From: an uncultured Faecalibacterium sp. | GTDB taxonomy: Bacteria > Bacillota > Clostridia > Oscillospirales > Ruminococcaceae | Length of the DNA stretch: 51,028 nt | NCBI GenBank assembly: GCA_934533135.1 | Contig: CAKTBG010000018.1 | Span: 1 to 51,028, forward strand | Direction: 5' to 3' | Shown here: in pieces, positions 23,277-31,430 of the stretch | Numbering within the stretch: position 1 is the first letter of the stretch | Layout: the number at the start of each line of letters is the position of its first letter | The notes under the pieces: generated by a model | The model's database searches: none | What the model saw: only the letters and a program-made list of their open reading frames with translations | Told to the model about the DNA's origin: nothing | Program-made: the position numbers and the translations under genes

Positions 23277-23832
23277 AGTAGATGGTTCGCCGGACAACTT
23301 CCAGCACCGTGGAGGGGTCGAAATCCTGCCGCACCAGTGCGGACAGCATCAGGGAAAACAGCATTTCCGCAAACTGTTCCACGGTAAATTCCTCGGTGAA
23401 AGCATCTGCCCGAACCTTGGGGTCACTGCGCAGCACCCTGCACAAAGCGTCCAGAATGTGCCGCCATGCCCGCTGCATCTGCTGCTTTCCGTCGGCGGTA
23501 TCCTCCCGGACAAAGCCCAGCGCATGATGGGTGAAAAACCCCGGGTATCGCTGGCAGCCATACGCCAACTGCTGATACATCCACCGGACGCAGGACAGCG
23601 TATCCCGAAAGACCAGCGCATCCTCCGGGTGGTGAAAGATATCGTTCCAGATGCTCTCCACCGTGGCACTCAGCAGCGCGGTCTTGGAGGAAAAATAATT
23701 GTAGATGCAGCCCACCGAGACCCCGCAGGCAGCCGCCACCGAGCGGATGTTGACCCCCGCCCACCCATTTTGCTGGATGAGCTCCCGGCTGGTCTTCAGG
23801 ATCGTCTCTTTCGACGTTGCCATTGGATTCAT
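23275..23832 (-). CDS. TetR-family repressor
   Basis: 185 residues. N-terminal helix-turn-helix (about 10-55): GWAGVNIRSVAAACGVSVG and CIYNYFSSKTALL; the remaining helices form the ligand-binding core. GAGGTG lies 5 bp before the ATG at 23832; a second ATG at 23823 is possible. Two copies of TGAACATTGTTCA, one at its own promoter and one at the next gene, are very likely its sites. The inducer is unknown. Confidence 0.92.
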   Translation of the reverse strand: MNPMATSKETILKTSRELIQQNGWAGVNIRSVAAACGVSVGCIYNYFSSKTALLSATVESIWNDIFHHPEDALVFRDTLSCVRWMYQQLAYGCQRYPGFFTHHALGFVREDTADGKQQMQRAWRHILDALCRVLRSDPKVRADAFTEEFTVEQFAEMLFSLMLSALVRQDFDPSTVLEVVRRTIY

Positions 23833-23846
23833 CGGATCACCTCAAC

Positions 23847-23861
23847 ATGAACATTGTTCAT
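23847..23861. promoter_or_regulatory. TetR operator at the tetR promoter
   Basis: Perfect 15-bp palindrome ATGAACATTGTTCAT just downstream of the tetR -10, at the expected transcription start. Confidence 0.85.
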
Positions 23862-23868
23862 GACGCAT

Positions 23869-23897
23869 AGTATACAAGTCCGGCGGGGCGTTGTCAA
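23869..23897 (-). promoter_or_regulatory. tetR promoter
   Basis: Minus-strand TTGACA (23892-23897) and TATACT (23869-23874), 17 bp apart. Confidence 0.85.
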
Positions 23898-23931
23898 GGG
23901 GCTCTTGAAAAATTTTTCCGCGTTTTTTGGC

Positions 23932-24429
23932 TCAGAGCCGCACGGCCGCCTGCTTCAGCCGCTCCAGATCCTCCGCATCCGGGTGGGAAAGGGCTTGGTC
24001 GAAGTTTTCGATCAGCGCGTCCAGATTCGGCAGATGGAGCGGCTGCTTTTTCATGGCCTCATACCGCTGGCGCACCGACAGCGGCATCTTGCCCTGACAC
24101 ATAAAACTGCCAATCACCCGGTTGCTGCTGTCCAGCCTCTTTTGCACGGCTTTCAGGATCTTGTCGAAATAGGCCTCGCTGCCGCCGAAGCCTGCAGTGC
24201 CAAAGAGAAAAATGTTTTTGCCGTGCAGCTGTTTCAAAAAGTCTGCCGCACCCTCGTCCGCGTTTCCCTTGTCCGTCCAGAAGCCCACATAGAGGGTGTC
24301 TGCTTCCAGTGCGGCGGGGTCCGGCGTGCCAAAATAGCAGCATTCCTCCTGCGGCAGATAGTCGTGCAGCGTCTCTGCCAACAATTTCGTGTTGCCGGTT
24401 TTACTGCTGAATACGATTGCGTAGCACAT
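23932..24429 (-). CDS. bilS: Flavodoxin-like protein BilS
   Basis: 165 residues. The FMN-binding loop of flavodoxins is at the start (SSKTGNTK, about residues 8-15), followed by FWTDKGNAD and FLFGTAGFGGS. In the bilQRS operon described for gut bacteria, BilS is a flavodoxin-like helper that improves bilirubin reduction, presumably by passing electrons to BilR. It lies 46 bp after bilR with AAAGGAG before the ATG, as the third gene of the operon. The name rests on gene order plus family. Confidence 0.82.
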   Translation of the reverse strand: MCYAIVFSSKTGNTKLLAETLHDYLPQEECCYFGTPDPAALEADTLYVGFWTDKGNADEGAADFLKQLHGKNIFLFGTAGFGGSEAYFDKILKAVQKRLDSSNRVIGSFMCQGKMPLSVRQRYEAMKKQPLHLPNLDALIENFDQALSHPDAEDLERLKQAAVRL

Positions 24430-24475
24430 AGGTTTCTCCTTTTTTAAGTTCAGACGTTAAGTCCAGACGTCGTTT

Positions 24476-25585
24476 TTACGTTCGTGCATCATAAATGCAG
24501 CGGGTTCCCTGATGTGCCATCAGGCCGCCCAGACACTTTTTGTTGCAGCGGACACAGCGGTGGATCTGCTCTGCCTGCCCGTTTTTCAGCTTGTTCACCC
24601 AATCCGGGTCTGCCAGAAGCGGGCGGCTCATGGCAGCACACTGGATGCGTCCGCCGGCAAGCTGCTGCTCCACAAAGGCCGGGTCGTTCAAGCCGCCCAC
24701 CCCGCAAAGGGGGAGGTCGGTGTACTGCCGCACCGCATCGCAGAATTTGAGGAAACACCCCGGCTGGTTGAAATAGGGGTGGTTGGCGGGCGGGATGGTG
24801 TTCTCCAACGCCGAGTGGTTTGCCAGCGTCACATGGAAGCTAGTCACCCCCGCCTGTTCCAGCAGCGGCACAAACACCGGTAATTCTTCTTCCACCACAC
24901 CGGCGTTGCCAAAGTGGGGGTTTTCCTGCCGGACCGCCAGCTTGTAATCAATGGGCATTCCCGGAACTGCCGCATGGACAGCCTTGACTGCCTCCACCGC
25001 AAAGCGGGCGCGGTTTTCGGCACTGCCGCCGTATTCGTCGGTGCGATGATTGAAGATGGCCGAGCTGAAGCTGCCGCACATCCGGTCGCCATGCACCTGC
25101 ACCAGATCAAAGCCAGCCTGTTTTGCCAGCACCGCCGCCTTGCCGAATCCGCGGAGGATCTCATGGATCTTCCGCTGCGGCAGATTGGTAATGTAGGGTG
25201 CCACTTCCTCGTTCAGCTTTTCCCGCAGCTGATCCGGGGTGATCTTCTTCAGCAGAACGCCGGGAATGTACTTGAACATGGCCAGCAGGTTGGAATCGCT
25301 CTGGTGCAGCTGGGCGCAGACTTTGCAATCCGCATCGTGGGCGATTTTTACGATTTTCTGATAAAAAGCGAACCCCTTGGCATCAAACAGCGATTTTTCA
25401 AATCGGCTCTTTCCCACCGGGACATCGCCAACGATGATCATGGCACAGCCGCCCTGAGCGATCGCACGGATCTTTGCAAAATATTCTTCCTCCGGCAGAC
25501 CAAACGTCGTCGGCGCAAAAATGATGCGGTTTTTCAGCTGCACCCCGCCATAGTTGATTGGACTCAAAATCGTTTCGTACATCAT
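24476..25585 (-). CDS. bilR: Bilirubin reductase BilR (Old Yellow Enzyme family)
   Basis: 369 residues. An FMN-binding TIM barrel of the OYE/2,4-dienoyl-CoA reductase type reduces bilirubin toward urobilinogen in known homologues. Seen: ILSPINYGGVQLKNRI at the start, VHGDRMCGSFSSAIFNHRTD where most relatives carry HxAHGYL, and CVRCNKKCLGG plus a further Cys near the end as a likely [4Fe-4S] ligand set. The Asp-Arg of HGDR falls at residues 166-167 counted from the second Met, the pair I recall as characteristic of BilR. Unlike larger relatives, it has no C-terminal FAD domain. The first ATG overlaps the bilQ stop (ATGA); the second ATG is an equally good start. Confidence 0.86.
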   Translation of the reverse strand: MMYETILSPINYGGVQLKNRIIFAPTTFGLPEEEYFAKIRAIAQGGCAMIIVGDVPVGKSRFEKSLFDAKGFAFYQKIVKIAHDADCKVCAQLHQSDSNLLAMFKYIPGVLLKKITPDQLREKLNEEVAPYITNLPQRKIHEILRGFGKAAVLAKQAGFDLVQVHGDRMCGSFSSAIFNHRTDEYGGSAENRARFAVEAVKAVHAAVPGMPIDYKLAVRQENPHFGNAGVVEEELPVFVPLLEQAGVTSFHVTLANHSALENTIPPANHPYFNQPGCFLKFCDAVRQYTDLPLCGVGGLNDPAFVEQQLAGGRIQCAAMSRPLLADPDWVNKLKNGQAEQIHRCVRCNKKCLGGLMAHQGTRCIYDART

Positions 25586-25995
25586 TCACACACTTTCTTT
25601 TGTACTGCTTTTTGCAGCAATGTCAGCAGCTGCTGCCGCTCCTGTGCCGTCAATCCATCCAGATTCTGCGCATCCCAGTCGGTAAAGACCCGATGACAGG
25701 CTGCAAACGCACGTTCGCCCTGCTGCGTCAGCTTCAGGCGGTAGCTGCGCCCGACTTTTTCTTTCGTCAGGAACCCATCCCCCGCCAGCTTGTCCAAACT
25801 GCGCTGGGAGTGCCCCCAGTCCAGATGGAGATCTTTGGTCAGCTCCGAGGGCGTACAATCCGGATGCTTTCCCACATAGATCACAAAATACATCAACCCG
25901 AAACGCAGCCCCTGCTCCTGCAGACACTGGCTCGTATAAGCAGCAAACGCTCGGTACAGCGTCAGAATGCAGGAAGATACCGTGGTTCGTTCCAC
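25582..25995 (-). CDS. bilQ: MarR-family regulator BilQ
   Basis: 137 residues. MarR winged helix: HPDCTPSELTKDLHLDWGHS and QRSLDKLAGDGFLTKE, then the wing. As first gene of bilQ-bilR-bilS it is expected to control the operon. I choose the GTG at 25995, which has AAGGAG 8 bp upstream; the GTG at 26004 would touch the ribosome site itself. A perfect CTTGAC-N3-GTCAAG palindrome overlies the -35 box. Confidence 0.85.
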   Translation of the reverse strand: MERTTVSSCILTLYRAFAAYTSQCLQEQGLRFGLMYFVIYVGKHPDCTPSELTKDLHLDWGHSQRSLDKLAGDGFLTKEKVGRSYRLKLTQQGERAFAACHRVFTDWDAQNLDGLTAQERQQLLTLLQKAVQKKVCE

Positions 25996-26029
25996 ACCAT
26001 CCACTCCTTCCGTTTTTCAGATCGTCCGC

Positions 26030-26058
26030 ATTATAGCACCATTGCTTGACAAAGTCAA
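26030..26058 (-). promoter_or_regulatory. bilQRS promoter
   Basis: Minus-strand TTGACT (26053-26058) and consensus TATAAT (26030-26035), 17 bp apart. Near-consensus, so strong unless repressed. Confidence 0.88.
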
Positions 26059-26059
26059 G
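26045..26059. promoter_or_regulatory. Probable BilQ operator
   Basis: CTTGACAAAGTCAAG is a perfect 6-3-6 palindrome that contains the -35 box of the bil promoter. Binding here would block polymerase, as expected for a MarR-type repressor. Confidence 0.7.
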
Positions 26060-26271
26060 TAACTTTTTGCACGGATTCACCGAAAGCCGAACTTCTCAAA
26101 GCCTGTGACTGAAACCTGTGAAGCAGATGGGCGTGCGGCGTGCCGAAGGGATCTTGTTCTCCCAAAAGGGCTGCTGTCGTCCGACAAAATTTCTCTTCCA
26201 GCGATCCTCTCTGCAATTTTCCGGTCGCTTCGCTCGTATCCAGAATAAAGGACCGAATTTCATTGCCCACG
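26060..26271. other. Intergenic, possible decayed sequence
   Basis: A minus-strand frame runs through (26055-26288) but has no ribosome site and ends across the bil promoter. Its translation (CFTGFSHRL-like segments) resembles low-quality intergenic predictions common in this genus. No gene is supported. Confidence 0.5.
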
Positions 26272-26300
26272 TTGACTTCGTTGCACAATATGGATATAAT
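26272..26300 (+). promoter_or_regulatory. Promoter of the type II toxin-antitoxin pair
   Basis: TTGACT (26272-26277) and TATAAT (26295-26300), 17 bp apart. The AT-rich stretch ATATAATATAATC over the -10 is a plausible antitoxin-binding region. Confidence 0.8.
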
Positions 26301-26350
26301 ATAATCAGAATTTTACTATTACGAGCTACACAGGAGCAGGAGGTGCTTTT

Positions 26351-26638
26351 ATGAATATCCGTCCGTCTGCAGCGATTCGCCAGAATTACAATGAGATTGC
26401 CGCTCTGTGCAGAGAAACCGCTGAGCCGATTTTTCTCACCAAGAACGGCGAGGGCGACTTGGTCGTTATGGACATTGAAACCTACAACCGCCGGGAAAAA
26501 ATGCTGAAGCTCCGTGAAGAGCTGCTTTCCGTGGAAGAGGACCGGCTGCATGGAAGCGAGGGCTATTCGATTGACGAGGTCGCTTCCATGATGCGCAGCG
26601 CGATCAAGGAGGCCGCCGGACATGGAGCAGCAAAATAA
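26351..26638 (+). CDS. Phd/YefM-type antitoxin
   Basis: 95 residues. The N-terminal Phd/YefM fold is clear: IRPSAAIRQNYNEIAALC, EPIFLTKNGEGDLVVMDIETYN. The C-terminal acidic helix would wrap the toxin. GGAGG lies before the ATG. It probably binds its own promoter with the toxin as co-repressor. Overlaps the toxin gene by 17 bp. Confidence 0.9.
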   Translation: MNIRPSAAIRQNYNEIAALCRETAEPIFLTKNGEGDLVVMDIETYNRREKMLKLREELLSVEEDRLHGSEGYSIDEVASMMRSAIKEAAGHGAAK

Positions 26639-26939
26639 ATACCGCGTGATCGTGTCGGCACGAGCCGCTCAGATGCTGGTGTTCCACGCCGCATTTCTGG
26701 CACAGACCAGCCCTGCGGCAGCAGAGCGGCTTACAGTTGAATTTGAAACGGCTGCAAAATCTTTGGAGCAGATGCCGCAGCGTTGCCCGTGGCTCAGAGG
26801 CGAATACATTCCTAAAAATGCTTACCGATTCATCTTGTTTGAAAACCGCTATATGCTCATCTTCCAGATCGTAGATCATACGGTCTATGCGGATTATGTG
26901 GCAGATTGCAGACAGGATTACGGCTGGCTCATCCGATAA
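26622..26939 (+). CDS. RelE/ParE-family toxin
   Basis: 105 residues with the RelE/ParE core: YRVIVSARAAQMLVFHAAFL, PQRCPWLRGEYIPKNAYRFILFENRYMLIFQIVDHTVYADYVADCRQDYGW read in segments. Members inhibit translation or gyrase; which applies here cannot be told. The start lies within the antitoxin gene, with AAGGAGG upstream. Confidence 0.88.
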   Translation: MEQQNKYRVIVSARAAQMLVFHAAFLAQTSPAAAERLTVEFETAAKSLEQMPQRCPWLRGEYIPKNAYRFILFENRYMLIFQIVDHTVYADYVADCRQDYGWLIR

Positions 26940-26944
26940 TCAAC

Positions 26945-26986
26945 AAAGGCGGTGGCTTTCCTTTTTGTGGGAAGTTCCCGCCTTTT
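26945..26986 (+). terminator. Terminator after the toxin gene
   Basis: AAAGGCGG/CCGCCTTT stem followed by T, 6 bp after the toxin stop. Confidence 0.7.
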
Positions 26987-27000
26987 GCCGCGTCTATGCA

Positions 27001-27042
27001 AAAAGAAAAGCACCATACTTCCTGCGAAGTACAGTGCTTTTT
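27001..27042 (-). terminator. tRNA-Ala terminator
   Basis: Minus-strand stem AAGCACTGTACTTC/GAAGTATGGTGCTT (one mismatch) followed by TTCTTTTT-type T-rich sequence. Confidence 0.85.
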
Positions 27043-27118
<76 letters not shown>

Positions 27119-27121
27119 ACA

Positions 27122-27150
27122 AATCAACGTCATTCCTGACGACGTTGATT
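27122..27150 (-). other. Hairpin in the tRNA-Ala 5' leader
   Basis: AATCAACGTC pairs perfectly with GACGTTGATT across a 9-nt loop, 3 nt upstream of the mature 5' end. It may keep the leader from mispairing with the tRNA before RNase P cleavage. Confidence 0.6.
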
Positions 27151-27179
27151 ATTATACCAGCAGAAAACGGAAATGTCAA
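27151..27179 (-). promoter_or_regulatory. tRNA-Ala promoter
   Basis: Exact consensus on the minus strand: TTGACA (27174-27179), 17-bp spacer, TATAAT (27151-27156). Confidence 0.92.
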
Positions 27180-27204
27180 GCCATTTTCTGCATTTTTCTG
27201 CAGA

Positions 27205-27864
27205 TCATTTGGAATGCTTCCGACCAAAGCGGTACTCTTTGCCCTCCCGGATGCGCTGGATGTTGGAGCGGTGCATATAGATCACCATCCCGCCCATGAT
27301 GAGCGCCCCCGCCACGCAGACGACGGTATCGCCGACGGCATAGCCTTTGAGCCCGCAATACACCCATGTGAGGATGGGATACGCCGCCGCCATGGTCACG
27401 CTGCCCAGCGACACCATGCCGGTGGGGAGCAGGCAGGCCAGAAAGATCAGCGTCAGAAAGGGCAGCAGAACGGGCTGGATGGCAAGGATCGCACCCCCGG
27501 CCACCAGCACGCCCTTGCCGCCTTTGAAGCCGAAATAGAGGGGTTTCAGGTGTCCGACCACCGCAAGGATGGCGGAAAGGTAAACGCCCAGATACGGCGA
27601 TACCGCGCCGCCTGCGGGCAGATAACCGAACAGCCACCGCCCGATGCAGACCGCCGCCACGCCTTTGAGGACATCGCCGGCAGCGGTCAGAGCCGCCGCC
27701 TTCTTGCCAAAGGTGCGGAGCATATTGGTCATGCCTGCCGCGCCGCTGCCGTGGTTGCGAACATCGTCGTGATAGAGGTATTTGCTGATGAGGATGCCGG
27801 TATCAACGCTGCCCAGCAGATAGGCCTGCGCTGCCGCTGCAAGGACGATCAGGATCGTCAGCAT
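27205..27864 (-). CDS. plsY: Glycerol-3-phosphate acyltransferase PlsY
   Basis: 219 residues, membrane enzyme that moves an acyl group from acyl-phosphate to glycerol-3-phosphate, the first step of phospholipid synthesis. The loop motifs are present: YLLGSVDTGILISK, NHGSGAAGMTNMLRTFG, GDVLKG, VVGHLKPLYFGFKGGKGV and the C-terminal MHRSNIQRI. Five helices fit. It lies 18 bp after der on the same strand, a common clostridial pairing. Confidence 0.96.
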   Translation of the reverse strand: MLTILIVLAAAAQAYLLGSVDTGILISKYLYHDDVRNHGSGAAGMTNMLRTFGKKAAALTAAGDVLKGVAAVCIGRWLFGYLPAGGAVSPYLGVYLSAILAVVGHLKPLYFGFKGGKGVLVAGGAILAIQPVLLPFLTLIFLACLLPTGMVSLGSVTMAAAYPILTWVYCGLKGYAVGDTVVCVAGALIMGGMVIYMHRSNIQRIREGKEYRFGRKHSK

Positions 27865-27882
27865 AAAACAGACGCCTCCTTT

Positions 27883-29226
27883 TTACACGTCCTTCGCACG
27901 GACTTCGCCAGCACCGCGCTCCCGGACGACCAGACGGATGGGGGTATGCTCCAAGCCAAAATTCTCGCGGATCTGATTGATGATATACCGCTGATAGCTG
28001 AAATGGAACAGCTGCTTGGAGTTGACGAAGGCCACGAACGTCGGCGGGCGGGTGGAAGCCTGCGTCAGGTAGAAGATCTTCAGGCGGCGGCCCTTGTCGG
28101 AGGGCGGCTGCATCCGAGCCGTGGCGCGTGCCAGCATCTCGTTCAGCACACCGGTGGGCACACGGGCACCGTTCTGGGCGTCCACATCCCGGATCAGCTG
28201 CATCAGCTTGTTGACGTTGTAGCCGGTCTGCGCCGAGATGAAGATGATGGGGGCATAGCCCATAAAGCTGAAGCACTCGGCATAGCCGCGCCGCTGCAGC
28301 TCCATGGTGTTGGTTTCCTTGCCTTCCACAGCATCCCACTTGTTGACGACGATGATGCAGGCTTTGCCCTGATCGTGGGCGTAGCCCGCCACCTTGCTGT
28401 CCTGCTCGGTGAAGCCGACCGTGGCATCCACGAGGATCAACGCCACCCGGCTGCGCTCGACGGCTGCCAGAGCGCGGACGACCATATACCGCTCAAGACC
28501 GTCGGTGATGTTGCTGCGCTTGCGCAGGCCGGCGGTGTCGGTAAAGATGAACTTGCCGTAGGCGTTGTCCACCGGGGTGTCGATGGCGTCGCGGGTGGTG
28601 CCCGCCTCGTTTGCCACGATCATCCGGTTCTCGCCGAGGATGCGGTTGGTCAGGCTGGATTTGCCGACGTTCGGGCGGCCGATGATGGCGACCGGAATGC
28701 GGTCTTCCTCCACAACGGTCTCGCTGAAATCGAGGTGGGCGCAGACGGCATCCAGCAGGTCGCCGGTGCCGTGGCCGTGGACCGACGAGATGCCCAGCAC
28801 TTCATCAAAGCCCAGATTGTAGAACTCGTACAGCTCCATGGGGGTCTGACCCACGTTGTCGCACTTGTTGACGGCCAGAATGATGGGTTTGTGGCTGCGG
28901 CGGAGCATATGCGCCACATCCTCATCGGCAGCGGTCAGACCATCGCGGACGTCCACCACCATGATGATGCAGTCGGCGGTGTCGATGGCGATCTCCGCCT
29001 GCTCCCGCATATGCGCCAGAATGCCCTCGGTGGCCTTGGGCTCGATGCCGCCGGTGTCCACCAGCAGGAACTCGTGGCCGCTCCACTCGCAGTTGGCGAA
29101 GATGCGGTCACGGGTGATGCCGGGGGTATCCTCGACGATGGCCAGACGCTGGCCGCAGAGTTTATTGAAAAGGGTGGATTTGCCGACGTTCGGGCGGCCC
29201 ACCACTGCTACGATCGGTTTGCTCAT
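27883..29226 (-). CDS. der: Ribosome biogenesis GTPase Der (EngA)
   Basis: 447 residues with two tandem G domains (GRPNVGKSTLFNK near the start and GRPNVGKSSLTNR near residue 185), each with DTAG/DTGG and NKxD motifs, then the KH-like C-terminal domain. It acts in maturation of the 50S subunit. GGAGG precedes the ATG. Middle gene of the DUF512-der-plsY run. Confidence 0.97.
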   Translation of the reverse strand: MSKPIVAVVGRPNVGKSTLFNKLCGQRLAIVEDTPGITRDRIFANCEWSGHEFLLVDTGGIEPKATEGILAHMREQAEIAIDTADCIIMVVDVRDGLTAADEDVAHMLRRSHKPIILAVNKCDNVGQTPMELYEFYNLGFDEVLGISSVHGHGTGDLLDAVCAHLDFSETVVEEDRIPVAIIGRPNVGKSSLTNRILGENRMIVANEAGTTRDAIDTPVDNAYGKFIFTDTAGLRKRSNITDGLERYMVVRALAAVERSRVALILVDATVGFTEQDSKVAGYAHDQGKACIIVVNKWDAVEGKETNTMELQRRGYAECFSFMGYAPIIFISAQTGYNVNKLMQLIRDVDAQNGARVPTGVLNEMLARATARMQPPSDKGRRLKIFYLTQASTRPPTFVAFVNSKQLFHFSYQRYIINQIRENFGLEHTPIRLVVRERGAGEVRAKDV

Positions 29227-29270
29227 GGGGGATTCCTCCTTTCACAAAGGGGTCAAATGAAATCAATGCC

Positions 29271-30602
29271 TTATGAATGTCTCCGGCGGGAGATGTGCAG
29301 GCCGCTGCGGAGCAGGGCGCGGGCCTCGTCGCCGCCGCTGGTGGGCAGCACTTCGATCTTCACGCCTAGACGTTCGCCCAGCTGTGCAACGGACACATCG
29401 TCGAGGAACACGTCTTTTTCTTCCCGCAGCATCACGGCAGGCACCCCCAGCGTACCGCTGGTCAGCCTGCCTTCGCATTGGGCAATGATGTCGGTGGCGG
29501 TCACCAGACCGGCCACGCCGACATTGCCGCCGAAGAACTTGTTCTGGATGGGGTGTACCGTGACCTCGATCATGGGGTACTGGCGGTGCAGCTCGTCCAT
29601 CATTTCGGTGATAAGAGGGGCTGCCATGGTGCCGGTGACCACATCCAGCTTCTTGCTGCCGTAGATGCGGTGGGGCTTGGCCAGCTCCTCAAGGAATTCT
29701 TCTGCGTAGAGCCGCATCATGCCGACGCCGTTTTCCAGCTGGTCGAAGTCCTCATAGAACTCCGCCGGCGGGATGGGCCGCTCTGCCTTGAGATACCACT
29801 CGTCGCTGGGATAGATGATCCGCTTGCCGTGCCGCTTTTTGCATTCGTCGCCGAATGCTTCCATGATGTCGATGACCTCGGCACTGGTCTCCTTGTCGAA
29901 GGGAACCTGCGGATAAAGGTTCTTGCGGTAGTCGGTCACCCCGCAGGGCACCGCAGCGATGCTCTGCACCATGGGGGTCAGCTCCAGCAGGTCGCTCAGG
30001 GTGCGGCGCAGCTCGTCGCCGTCGTTCACGCCCCGGCAAAGCACCAGCTGGCAGTTGACCGCGATCCCGCCCTCCACCAGACGGGGCAGATACTGCAGCA
30101 CTTCCCCGCCCCGCTTGTTGGCCAGCATCCGGATGCGGAGCTGGGGGTTGGTGGTATGCACCGAAATGTTGATGGGCGAAATGTGCATCTTGATGATGCG
30201 GTCGATCTCGTGATCCTGCATATTGGTCATGGTGATGTAGTTGCCGAACAGAAAGCTCAGCCGCTCATCATCGTCCTTAAAATACAGGCTCTCGCGCATA
30301 CCCGGAGGCAGCTGATCGATGAAGCAGAACATACAGTGGTTGGAGCAGGAATGTTTCTGGTCGCCCAGATAGGTCTTGAAGTCACACCCAAAGGGGCCGC
30401 GTTCTTCCCGCCGGACATCCCACTCCCGAATTTCGTCGGCGGCCTTCGCTTTCAGATGAAAGCTCTTGCTGTCGGTATAAAAATCGTAATCCAGCGAGTC
30501 GTTCAGCGGGTTGTCATCCACACTCAGCAGCTCGTCGCCCGGCGCAAGGCCAAGGGCTTCGGCCTCACTGCCGGGTTCGATGGAGTCGATACGGATACTC
30601 AA
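29271..30602 (-). CDS. PDZ-radical SAM-DUF512 protein
   Basis: 443 residues: a PDZ-like N-terminus (about 1-70), a radical SAM core with CSNHCMFCFID (CxxxCxxC cluster motif) and a C-terminal DUF512 domain. The family is conserved next to der in clostridia and its substrate is unknown. I favour the TTG at 30602, with AGGTGA upstream. An upstream in-frame TTG at 30629 lies inside the terminator hairpin of rpmF. Probably transcribed by read-through or from an undetected promoter. Confidence 0.85.
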   Translation of the reverse strand: MSIRIDSIEPGSEAEALGLAPGDELLSVDDNPLNDSLDYDFYTDSKSFHLKAKAADEIREWDVRREERGPFGCDFKTYLGDQKHSCSNHCMFCFIDQLPPGMRESLYFKDDDERLSFLFGNYITMTNMQDHEIDRIIKMHISPINISVHTTNPQLRIRMLANKRGGEVLQYLPRLVEGGIAVNCQLVLCRGVNDGDELRRTLSDLLELTPMVQSIAAVPCGVTDYRKNLYPQVPFDKETSAEVIDIMEAFGDECKKRHGKRIIYPSDEWYLKAERPIPPAEFYEDFDQLENGVGMMRLYAEEFLEELAKPHRIYGSKKLDVVTGTMAAPLITEMMDELHRQYPMIEVTVHPIQNKFFGGNVGVAGLVTATDIIAQCEGRLTSGTLGVPAVMLREEKDVFLDDVSVAQLGERLGVKIEVLPTSGGDEARALLRSGLHISRRRHS

Positions 30603-30627
30603 GCTTTCACCTACTTTCAGACAGAAC

Positions 30628-30658
30628 AAGAAGGGGAAGGCGTGCGCCCTCCCCTTCT
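30628..30658 (-). terminator. rpmF terminator
   Basis: Minus-strand stem AGAAGGGGA.GGC/GCC.TCCCCTTCT followed by TGTTCTG. The stem is strong and the T-tract moderate. Confidence 0.7.
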
Positions 30659-30695
30659 GTACATAACACCAATTATGCCACCAATTCTGCGCAAA

Positions 30696-30875
30696 TTAGG
30701 CCTTCTTGATGACTTCCTCGCCCTTGTAGTAACCGCAGTTGCCACATGCCTGGTGGGGGAGCTTCAGAGAGCCACAGTTGCTGCACTTGACCAGTGCGGG
30801 GGCCTCCAGCTTCCAAACATTGCTGCGACGCTTGTCGCGGCGGGCCTTGGAAAGATGTCTCTTAGGTACTGCCAT
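30696..30875 (-). CDS. rpmF: 50S ribosomal protein L32
   Basis: 59 residues: MAVPKRHLSKARRDKRRSN start, two zinc pairs (CSNC and CGNC) and a VIKKA end. It is the cysteine-containing (zinc) form. Below the usual size cutoff but unmistakable. AAGGAGGTG precedes the ATG. It lies 26 bp after the DUF177 gene, the usual partner. Confidence 0.98.
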   Translation of the reverse strand: MAVPKRHLSKARRDKRRSNVWKLEAPALVKCSNCGSLKLPHQACGNCGYYKGEEVIKKA

Positions 30876-30901
30876 ATTTTTGCACCTCCTTGATGGGTTT
30901 C

Positions 30902-31402
30902 TCAGTTCAGCAGTGATTTGAGGATCGCGAGCCTTGCGTCTGCGGGAGTGGCTTCATCCTCCGTGGGAGGACAGACACATTCTGCCCTCTTTTTCCCGCA
31001 CCGGGGACACAATCCCGGGCAGTCGGCACTGCAAAGCAGCACCGTGGGGATCTGGAACAGAAACTCCTGGCTCAGCCATTCGTCCACATCCAGATGTCCT
31101 TTTTCGTTGAGGGGCAGGTCGAAATCCGGATCGTCAAGATCCCGCTCTTTCGCCGTCCACTCCGTGTCTACTGTTTCTTCCCGGGTCACCGGGTCGAGAC
31201 AGCGGGCGCACTCTCCGTGTACTACCGCCGTTGCCCGCAGGGTCATCCGGACTTCGTCGCCGTCGGTCTCTGCCTCAAAGCAGGCCGTCACCGGCTGGTC
31301 GATCCGGGCACCGGCAAAATCCTTTGCAGACAAATCACACTGAAACTCTGCATGGTAAGGTTGCTTGCCGGTGGCAATAAACTTTCTCAGGTCAAATTGC
31401 AT
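30902..31402 (-). CDS. DUF177 (YceD-like) protein
   Basis: 166 residues. The family pattern is a Cys pair in CARCLDPV, followed by a C-terminal cluster CSADCPGLCPRCG..R..C.C. It is almost always encoded before rpmF and is linked to 23S rRNA maturation in plants and bacteria. Start at 31402 with GAGGTG upstream. Promoter TTGACA-17-TATACT at 31431-31459. Confidence 0.92.
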   Translation of the reverse strand: MQFDLRKFIATGKQPYHAEFQCDLSAKDFAGARIDQPVTACFEAETDGDEVRMTLRATAVVHGECARCLDPVTREETVDTEWTAKERDLDDPDFDLPLNEKGHLDVDEWLSQEFLFQIPTVLLCSADCPGLCPRCGKKRAECVCPPTEDEATPADARLAILKSLLN

Positions 31403-31430
31403 AGTACACCTCATAAAAGGCTGCTTTGTT

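Noticed and set aside
26055..26288. 77-residue minus-strand frame
   Set aside because: It overlaps the bil promoter and operator, lacks start signals and looks like non-coding sequence.
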